Source of the DNA: Candidatus Cloacimonadota bacterium | Lineage (GTDB): Bacteria; Cloacimonadota; Cloacimonadia; Cloacimonadales; TCS61 | Direction of reading: 5' to 3' | Length of the DNA stretch: 6,969 nucleotides | NCBI GenBank assembly: GCA_030592835.1 | Contig: JAUVIJ010000104.1 | Coordinates: 1 to 6,969 of the forward strand | In this document: positions 1 to 5,313 of the stretch, in pieces | Position numbering within the stretch: position 1 is the first letter of the stretch | Layout: the number at the start of each line of letters is the position of its first letter | Notes under the pieces: generated by a model | What the model saw: the letters and a program-made list of their open reading frames with translations, nothing else | Database searches by the model: none | Told to the model about the DNA's origin: nothing | Position numbers and translations under genes: made by a program

Positions 1-473
1 ACATCACTATAATCCATATCTGTTGGACCTGTACCTGCATGATAGCAACCATCTGTGGGTGATGAATCAAATATTGGATGACCAGGACCACCTTCCTCCC
101 CGACATTTGCAGTAAGATTGGATAAAAATGTTTCGTCAACAGTCGATCCCCAGCAATCAGTTCCTGGATATGGACTATCATCAAGAAGTACTGGATTACC
201 CGGAGTATCTACTAAATCAAAATCTCCACCCAGGTCCAAAGTTACAACTGACGAATTTACATCATCATCATTGTCAGCAGCGATATGTCCATTTGATACA
301 ACCCAGTCACATTCCACTCTAACAGAATTCAGGGTCCACCCTAAATTGTAAAAGTTGAATGTTATAACTTGTGTCCCTGTTTGATTAAGAATAGTGTAGG
401 TTTGAACAGTAGTAGTTGCTGATAACATACTAACTAAACTGAAAAGAACAAAAACAAATAACACTTTTTTCAT
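1..473 (-). CDS. Secreted protein of unknown function, N-terminal part (3' end cut by window edge)
   Basis: I translated this frame by hand. It opens with ATG at 473-471 and stays open for 157 codons to the window edge, so the C-terminus is missing. The start is well supported by a ribosome binding site (AAAGGAGA) a few bases upstream and by a clear signal peptide: MKK, a hydrophobic core, then a likely cleavage site after the ...SMLSA residues (about 19). The mature part is rich in Thr, Asn, Asp and Gly, looks all-beta, and includes an NDDDV acidic run near residue 68 and three cysteines (about residues 55, 107 and 143), each beside aromatic or acidic residues. The look is of an exported surface or extracellular domain, possibly related to the 'choice-of-anchor' type domains that carry a C-terminal sorting signal, but I cannot confirm the family. 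It follows the poly-gamma-glutamate operon in the same direction after a 182-nt spacer, so it may be a separate transcription unit. Confidence 0.8.
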   Translation of the reverse strand, partial: MKKVLFVFVLFSLVSMLSATTTVQTYTILNQTGTQVITFNFYNLGWTLNSVRVECDWVVSNGHIAADNDDDVNSSVVTLDLGGDFDLVDTPGNPVLLDDSPYPGTDCWGSTVDETFLSNLTANVGEEGGPGHPIFDSSPTDGCYHAGTGPTDMDYSD

Positions 474-655
474 AATTTCTCCTTTTCTATTTCTAATTGT
501 TTTAACATTTTAACACACTATTATGATTTAAAAAAAACCATACCCCTTACTTAGAAAAAAAAGCTCAATGCCAACATTTTAATAATTTTATTTATTGTCA
601 AACCATTTTTATACTGATTATACTTTTTGTATATTTCTGAATTATTTAAAATCCA
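474..655 (-). promoter_or_regulatory. AT-rich intergenic leader with weak promoter and terminator candidates
   Basis: This 182-nt spacer holds no gene. On the minus strand it has an exact TTGACA (601-596), but the best-placed -10 candidates are poor: TAAAAT lies only 14 nt downstream, and the 17-nt position reads AATGTT. A TATAAT (622-617) lacks a good -35. A possible weak terminator for the upstream operon is AATG-TTGG-CATT (stem 578-575 with 570-567), followed by GAGC and eight Ts (562-555). The stem is only 4 bp, so this is doubtful. A second run of eight Ts lies at 537-530. An exact 8-bp tandem repeat, TGTTAAAA twice, occupies 515-500 just upstream of the ribosome binding site. A promoter for the gene at 473 is expected here, but I cannot place it firmly. 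Confidence 0.35.
478..485 (-). promoter_or_regulatory. Shine-Dalgarno site for the secreted protein starting at 473
   Basis: On the minus strand the bases read AAAGGAGA, ending 4 nt before the ATG at 473-471. This is the best ribosome binding site in the window and fixes the start of a gene that has no stop codon inside the window. Confidence 0.75.
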
Positions 656-1693
656 CTATAGCTTTACTATGAAAGTGATTCCGACTTGATAACGTTTAAA
701 TTTTTTATCCCTTTCTACTGTATCAAAATGTGAATCCGTATTTCGATCTTCAAAAAGATAATCCAATCTGACTTTTTTTCCTGATATAAAAGGTATATCT
801 GTATAGAATTCATACATGTTTACCAGATCCTGTCTGTTGCAATGATAAGTATCGAAAATATTATCTGCCTGGAAGTAATATTCCTTATGGCTGAAACCTG
901 CACCGACAATAATATGGTCATCCAGTAATTCCCAGATATCATAACTCAGGTTGAACTTATATAAATCTGCTTCGTAGGATGCATCTTTAGTCACATCTAT
1001 CTTTTCAGGTTCGGAAAAGGCATCTTCCCCATCGGCATTTGAAACTTTAAAAGCATATTCGAGATCAAGATGAAATCCTCGATAGGGATAAATTCTGAAT
1101 GATACTGAATTAGTAAAATTATCAGCATCATATTCTGTAAAATATTCATTATAATACAGTTGGGAAAAATCGAATCCGTAGGTCAATTTCAGGAATTCAA
1201 TTATCCGCCAGTTTAACTTGAAGCTGTATTGATTCTTGGCATAAGTGAAATCCTGGTATATATCAAACTATTCCAGAACACTATAATAACGGTTGGAATA
1301 TATTTCGGGATAGTAATAATAATTGATAGAGAAGTTTATTTTTTTACTCAGATACTGCGTCGTACCTATATTAAGATAATAATAGGCCAGATCTTCATTA
1401 TTCCAGTACTTATTATATTTTAAGGAAAGTTTATTAATCTGGGTATGATTGAAGAAAAACCTGTGTTTGAGGGTGAAATTCAATCTGATGTTAGTAATAA
1501 AATCATCGCTGGACTCGATTGTATATTTTTCGGGATTTTTATCCTGCTTGAAATTCTTCAAGTCATTATCGGATAATTTTAAAACATTACTGTTATAGGA
1601 ATTAGTAATATCGATCTTAAAATTTGAGACAATTTCAGCAAACAGGTTTAGAGAAAGGAGTAAGCTAATAAGAATTATTGGGATTAACTTCAT
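656..1693 (-). pseudogene. Probable outer-membrane beta-barrel protein interrupted by one in-frame TAG
   Basis: Two open stretches (1693-1268 and 1267-656) lie in the same frame, separated only by one TAG at 1270-1268. Read through, they give one 345-residue product. It begins with a signal peptide (MKLIPIILISLLLSLNLFA, cleavage near 19). The rest consists of short strands alternating polar and aromatic/aliphatic residues, with turns rich in Asn, Asp and Lys; examples are INYYYYPEIY before the stop and KNQYSFKLNW after it. It ends in a typical barrel-closing strand, VGITFIVKL, at a terminal TAG (658-656). The pattern is that of an outer-membrane barrel, which belongs in a two-membrane cell. 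It is the last gene of the poly-gamma-glutamate operon and overlaps the gene before it by one base (TAATG). Its position suggests a role at the outer membrane in release or export of the polymer, which is inference. The first half alone (141 residues) could not form a full barrel. The lesion may be a nonsense mutation, a sequencing or assembly error, or a read-through site. Confidence 0.75.
1268..1270 (-). other. In-frame amber codon inside the beta-barrel gene
   Basis: The codon after ...YYSVLE is TAG; the frame then continues FDIYQDFTYAKNQYSFKLNW with no shift. There is no start with a ribosome binding site close downstream: the nearest alternative start is a TTG at 1186-1184 that falls within a predicted strand and lacks a Shine-Dalgarno. 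The two halves are therefore one gene, not two. One base change from TAC, TAT, CAG, AAG, GAG, TGG, TTG or TCG would create the stop. Confidence 0.85.
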
Positions 1694-1695
1694 TA
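1691..1695 (-). other. TAATG stop/start overlap coupling the exported protein and the beta-barrel gene
   Basis: The TAA stop of the upstream gene (1695-1693) shares its last base with the ATG of the barrel gene (1693-1691). A GGAG motif (1708-1705) lies about 11 nt upstream, inside the previous coding region. This arrangement usually means that translation of the two genes is coupled. Confidence 0.8.
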
Positions 1696-2568
1696 TAATG
1701 ATATCTCCACTGCCGATTTACTAATAAAGAGACGGAAAATAAGATCTCTGTTAATGTCAGGATCTACAATTCTGATCCGATGCAGTCCGTCCGGTATTTT
1801 CACGATATTAATATCACCAGTCGAAGGAACGATAAATACGTCATCCGGTAAAATCGCTTTACTGGATTTATGTGCTTTTTCCCGGTATTCTGCGAATTTG
1901 AGATCATCCAGGAACAATTGAAATCTATAATTATAACTGGGTGTAACAATATTATCGAACAGCAATCTGCTGATGATTTTCAAATAGATAGGACCTTCCA
2001 GGGTGAACTCAATATCCCTGGGATTGGAAGAGAAATAGGTATAGATCTTCTCATCTATTTCCAGATTGATACGGTTGTTATATACAGCAGGTGAATATCT
2101 TATATAATCTATTGGTTGAAGATTCTTTATGGTATTGTTACCGACTACTTTGATCAGCAGATCATAATCAGAAATATTGGTGATCTCAACGGTAGATATG
2201 TTGTCACTGATCTTTTTCAGGCAACTATTGTATGCAGAGACTTTCTCTCCCGAAATACTTTTGGTAATTTTACTGGGCTTCGCAATTCGATTTATGATCT
2301 GTTCATTACCATTGATGGCTATTTTATAAGAATAATCCTGCTGCTTATCCAAGATCAGTCTGGAGAATATTTTTAAAGAATCTACGAATATAGTGGATAA
2401 TTTGATACTCGTATTCGGTGGTATCAGTTTATAGTTTAAGACCTTGTTATTACTTTTGTTATACAATTTATATGATTCTGATTGAGTCTCAAAGATGATC
2501 TCACCGGCAAGAAGCAGACCCGATAAGACAATGAACACCAGTATTGATAGCAACTTTCTATTTAACAT
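1693..2568 (-). CDS. Exported protein of unknown function with an internal duplication, in the poly-gamma-glutamate operon
   Basis: This is a 291-residue protein I do not recognise. It begins with a signal peptide: basic MLNRK, hydrophobic residues 6-20, and likely cleavage near LAG at 20-22. No other membrane segment is visible, so it should lie in the periplasm or at the outer membrane. It shows no lipobox cysteine; the only cysteine is at residue 116. The sequence looks all-beta and contains two related halves. LKIFSRLILD (65-74) matches LKIISRLLFD (196-205) at 7 of 10 positions, and each is followed by an S-Y strand. The regions after them, about 100-141 and 235-280, also align loosely. 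It starts by a one-base overlap with pgsW and overlaps the barrel gene by one base, so it almost certainly works with them. A periplasmic adaptor or polymer-binding role is a guess from context. Confidence 0.85.
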   Translation of the reverse strand: MLNRKLLSILVFIVLSGLLLAGEIIFETQSESYKLYNKSNNKVLNYKLIPPNTSIKLSTIFVDSLKIFSRLILDKQQDYSYKIAINGNEQIINRIAKPSKITKSISGEKVSAYNSCLKKISDNISTVEITNISDYDLLIKVVGNNTIKNLQPIDYIRYSPAVYNNRINLEIDEKIYTYFSSNPRDIEFTLEGPIYLKIISRLLFDNIVTPSYNYRFQLFLDDLKFAEYREKAHKSSKAILPDDVFIVPSTGDINIVKIPDGLHRIRIVDPDINRDLIFRLFISKSAVEISL

Positions 2569-2570
2569 TA
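2566..2570 (-). other. TAATG stop/start overlap coupling pgsW and the exported protein gene
   Basis: The TAA that ends pgsW (2570-2568) shares its last base with the next ATG (2568-2566). A purine-rich GAAGAGGTG lies upstream within the pgsW 3' end and probably serves as the ribosome binding site, with rather long spacing. The same TAATG join recurs at the next gene boundary. Confidence 0.8.
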
Positions 2571-3671
2571 ATCTTTGAACACCTCTTCCTTAATTTTTAT
2601 CTGATGATGATCGAAAAGAATTACTATAATCAGCAGGATGATCATGATTATCAGGGAAATAACAGCGAAGGTTGTGTTATATCTCTCATCGAGATACATT
2701 TTACCTGTACCCGGCTCCGGTAACGGATCCGGTGCAATTGGCAGTCCATACATCTCCGCAATCTCATCAATATCTAAAAGATGAATTACAGGTATTCCTT
2801 CATCAGCGAATAAAAACATAGTACCTTTCATGGGAATATTTTTGATATTCAAAATTTTATGTAACCCCGGGCTGACTAATCTTCCATTTATACTGTTGCC
2901 AAGACTCGACAGACCACCCCCGATATTTACATAGAGTTTTATGTCATTATCTCCCTTCTGATTAAAGATTCCAAATTTCTTCTTAATACTTTCCTCTATA
3001 CTGTCCTCTTTTATCAACAGTATATTATTTCTTTCAATAGCTTCGATAATGAGATCTCTACCTATCTTATTCAAACCTCTTCCTAGATCTCTTCCTCCTC
3101 CAATCGAAGCTGCGACAGTCTTATAAGAAAATACCCTTTTCTCAATTAACAGAGATTCCATATCGAGCCAGGTAAACTCTGGGTCTGTGGCACCAAACAT
3201 AGACGCTCCCACAGAGCAGATAATAACCAGTTTCAGATCGAGAATTTGAGCTGCACTTAGAACTGCAAGATTGATCCCGGGAAATGATCCGGTACAATTC
3301 AGAGCTACAGTATCACCAGCTTTTAATCTGGCGCTTTTAAACATCTCGACAACCACTGCTGCCAGATTTGGATTCAAGCTGGTTAATTTTGCTGTCAGAC
3401 TACCCCTGTCTGTTGTTATCAGGGTTTGCTTTTCACCGATCAGGGTTGTTTTCTCTGGATCATTGACTTCATCGATATAGATTCCCTGTTGAAGCCGAAA
3501 ATCCCTTATAGTTGTTTCAGCCAGCTTCATCAATTCTGCTGCCGCCAGTTTTTCTTCAAAGTACTTCTCTTTAACATAAATTCTGCTGGAGTTTACCCAG
3601 TAAAATAATAAAATAGCGATTACAAATAAAACCAGCATACTTAAATTTGATTTACTACTTGGTATAAACAT
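2568..3671 (-). CDS. pgsW: Poly-gamma-glutamate system protein, PgsW-like
   Basis: This 367-residue protein resembles the 'poly-gamma-glutamate system protein' family, which is found beside PgsB and PgsC homologues in bacteria that lack the usual PgsA/CapA. It has a membrane segment at each end (about 11-26 and 333-353), with a soluble domain of roughly 300 residues between them. The soluble part carries conserved-looking glycine-rich motifs: CTGSFPG (126-132), GGGRDLGRG (191-199) and NIGGGLSSLG (249-258). A Pro-rich linker (about 312-322) leads to the second membrane segment. The exact activity is not known to me. The paired anchors and context suggest a membrane-bound partner of the polymer synthase that may replace PgsA in assembly or export. 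The ATG at 3671 is preceded by AGGTG about 8 nt upstream, starts 11 nt after pgsC stops, and leaves a sensible N-terminal anchor. The family call is from memory of the motifs and gene order, not a search. Confidence 0.8.
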   Translation of the reverse strand: MFIPSSKSNLSMLVLFVIAILLFYWVNSSRIYVKEKYFEEKLAAAELMKLAETTIRDFRLQQGIYIDEVNDPEKTTLIGEKQTLITTDRGSLTAKLTSLNPNLAAVVVEMFKSARLKAGDTVALNCTGSFPGINLAVLSAAQILDLKLVIICSVGASMFGATDPEFTWLDMESLLIEKRVFSYKTVAASIGGGRDLGRGLNKIGRDLIIEAIERNNILLIKEDSIEESIKKKFGIFNQKGDNDIKLYVNIGGGLSSLGNSINGRLVSPGLHKILNIKNIPMKGTMFLFADEGIPVIHLLDIDEIAEMYGLPIAPDPLPEPGTGKMYLDERYNTTFAVISLIIMIILLIIVILFDHHQIKIKEEVFKD

Positions 3672-3682
3672 ATTCCTACACC

Positions 3683-4132
3683 TCAGACAAAAAGTTTGCC
3701 GTTAAATATAATGATCAGCAGGAATCTGACGACAACTGCAGCAAAGAACATCACAGTAAAAGTCTTTATTATTCCCTGTCTTTCCATCGAATTAGCAATA
3801 AGACCAGGTATTATAAAACCGATAACCTGAACAACATAATCAGAAGGTAAAAAAGCAAACAGGGCATAAGTTCTGACAAACCAGCCAATAATAAATCCCA
3901 GTAGTACCGAAATAACCATTCTTCTTCTGCCATAAATAAACATAAACTTACTCAGAATTTTCACTATCAAGAAAACAACAAAACTAATTGCCAGGGTTAT
4001 AATCACTGTCCAGGGTTGATGCAGGAACATTGCTATATATCCTGCGACAACGATTCCTCCTGCTGCGGCACCCAATCCTTCCAGAAAAATCAAACTGACA
4101 ATAACTCCCAAGCCGATTCCCACTTCAAACAT
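3683..4132 (-). CDS. pgsC: Poly-gamma-glutamate synthesis membrane protein PgsC/CapC
   Basis: This 149-residue integral membrane protein matches the usual PgsC/CapC length. Hydrophobic segments lie at roughly 5-20, 22-36, 42-60, 72-86, 100-114 and 124-143; some may pair or only dip into the membrane. A basic YGRRR loop lies at 67-71. The PGLIANSMERQG stretch (109-120) matches the well-conserved PgsC motif near the end of the family. PgsC forms the membrane part of the poly-gamma-glutamate synthase with PgsB; in the known system both are needed for polymer formation. The start follows the pgsB stop by 4 nt and has a good ribosome binding site, AGAGAGGAA (4149-4141), 8 nt upstream inside the pgsB end. 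Confidence 0.9.
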   Translation of the reverse strand: MFEVGIGLGVIVSLIFLEGLGAAAGGIVVAGYIAMFLHQPWTVIITLAISFVVFLIVKILSKFMFIYGRRRMVISVLLGFIIGWFVRTYALFAFLPSDYVVQVIGFIIPGLIANSMERQGIIKTFTVMFFAAVVVRFLLIIIFNGKLFV

Positions 4133-4136
4133 TTTA

Positions 4137-5294
4137 TCAATTCCTCTCTTTGAAATAGTTCATTATAATTTTCCCGTTACCACCGATATTACCTATACCG
4201 AATAACAGGATTTCTTTAGATTTTAGCTTTTCGATCTGCTCAATTATCATTTCTCCTGTGATCCATCCCAAAGGGTGGATTTTAGATAATGGTAAACCCT
4301 TCTTTAAAGCGTGTTTTTTTACAGTTTGCGGTTGGTCTCCGATCAGATATAGTTCATTAAACTCAATCTGTGGCATCATCTGAAGCAGTTGTTTGGATCG
4401 AAACATTCTATCTGCCCTTGTATTCAAAACAATCGCCACACAATCCAGGTGAAGATGGATCTGACGAACGTAATCGATCAGAAATTTTGTGGATTCGGGA
4501 TCATTTGCAGCAAAGGAATGAACAAAGAATATTTTTTTATCCTTATGAATGTAAGTGAATATTTCCGCTGCTCCGATATCAGGTTTTGCCTTATACATCT
4601 TTTCCAGAGCTTTTTCCCGGTCGATCTTGCAATACTCACACACATCCAAGGCTAAAGCAACATTTTCTCTGTGTTCAATATGGTTAAAATTTCCGAGTTT
4701 TTCCAAAGGTACCCTGGTTTCATCTGCATACAAAACTTTTGAATTCAGTTTTGCTGCCTGTTTTTTAATTATAGGCAACATCTTTTTCTCCGAAGTGAAA
4801 GTAATGCCATCGATCGGGATCGTATTGCATAATGAAAGAGTAACATTCTTCAATCCGGGGCCCATAACATCCAGATGATCGAGGCGGGAATTGGTCAGAA
4901 CACTGATATCAGCTTTAACCATTGCATGTTCCGAGACCCACTGATATTCTGGAGTAACAGCCATACATTCCAGAACCAGATATTCTACTCCCCTGTTCGC
5001 AGCATATCTAATGATCTTGATCTGTTCTTTGATATTAGCTCCATAGGGTCGTTGAATCGGAACTTCATTCCCATCCTCAAAAATAAAGACAGGAGCAGAA
5101 CCGGTTGTTTTTGCCAGTACATTTTTGTAGTTTGCCCTGAGTCCAGCCGCAATCAGACGGGTAACACTGGATTTTCCTCTGGTTCCGTTAACATGGATTA
5201 TAACGGGGATCCGTTTACGAAAACGTTGGTGTCTTCTGTATTCAAAGACTCCATAGAGTATGAATAATACCAGACCTAAAATCAGACTATACAT
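4137..5294 (-). CDS. pgsB: Poly-gamma-glutamate synthase PgsB/CapB
   Basis: This 385-residue ATP-dependent amide ligase of the Mur ligase-like superfamily is expected to add glutamate through the gamma-carboxyl to the growing chain at the inner face of the membrane. It begins with a membrane segment (about 3-17) followed by a basic stretch, YRRHQRFRKR. The P-loop HVNGTRGKSS is at 34-43 and KTTGSAP at 62-68. The acidic ECMAV is at 109-113, and the ligase motif NSRLDHLDVMG at 135-145 is typical of PgsB. A glycine-rich GIGNIGGNGK lies near the C-terminus. Length and motif order are normal for the family, with no visible defect. The ATG at 5294 is supported by the N-terminal anchor, although the upstream ribosome binding site is weak. 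It follows the preceding gene's stop by 19 nt and leads into pgsC and pgsW. No pgsA, pgsE, racemase or depolymerase gene is seen in the window. Confidence 0.93.
   Translation of the reverse strand: MYSLILGLVLFILYGVFEYRRHQRFRKRIPVIIHVNGTRGKSSVTRLIAAGLRANYKNVLAKTTGSAPVFIFEDGNEVPIQRPYGANIKEQIKIIRYAANRGVEYLVLECMAVTPEYQWVSEHAMVKADISVLTNSRLDHLDVMGPGLKNVTLSLCNTIPIDGITFTSEKKMLPIIKKQAAKLNSKVLYADETRVPLEKLGNFNHIEHRENVALALDVCEYCKIDREKALEKMYKAKPDIGAAEIFTYIHKDKKIFFVHSFAANDPESTKFLIDYVRQIHLHLDCVAIVLNTRADRMFRSKQLLQMMPQIEFNELYLIGDQPQTVKKHALKKGLPLSKIHPLGWITGEMIIEQIEKLKSKEILLFGIGNIGGNGKIIMNYFKERN
4141..4149 (-). promoter_or_regulatory. Ribosome binding site for pgsC inside the end of pgsB
   Basis: The minus strand reads AGAGAGGAA, 8 nt before the pgsC ATG at 4132. 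It overlaps the last codons of pgsB, which supports joint translation of the ligase and its membrane partner. Confidence 0.65.
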
Positions 5295-5313
5295 AATCCA
5301 AACAACCGCTTTT

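Noticed and set aside
118..351. Two overlapping plus-strand frames near the left edge
   Set aside because: They lie opposite the signal-peptide gene at 473-1, which has a strong ribosome binding site; neither frame has one or looks like a protein.
500..515. Short tandem TTTTAACA repeat as the start of a repeat array
   Set aside because: There are only two adjacent 8-bp copies with no spacers, so it is not a CRISPR array.
656..1186. A separate 176-residue gene starting at TTG 1186
   Set aside because: The TTG lies inside a predicted strand without a Shine-Dalgarno, and the frame continues unbroken upstream to the TAG that ends the first half.
656..1270. Reassignment of TAG to an amino acid
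   Set aside because: The gene's own terminal TAG follows a proper barrel-closing strand, and other genes here end in TAA or TGA. Reading through the end would add a Lys/Asn-rich, non-barrel tail to a TAA at 553-551.
4555..5267. Open frames on the plus strand opposite pgsB
   Set aside because: They mirror a well-conserved ligase gene, have no ribosome binding sites I can see and give no recognisable protein.
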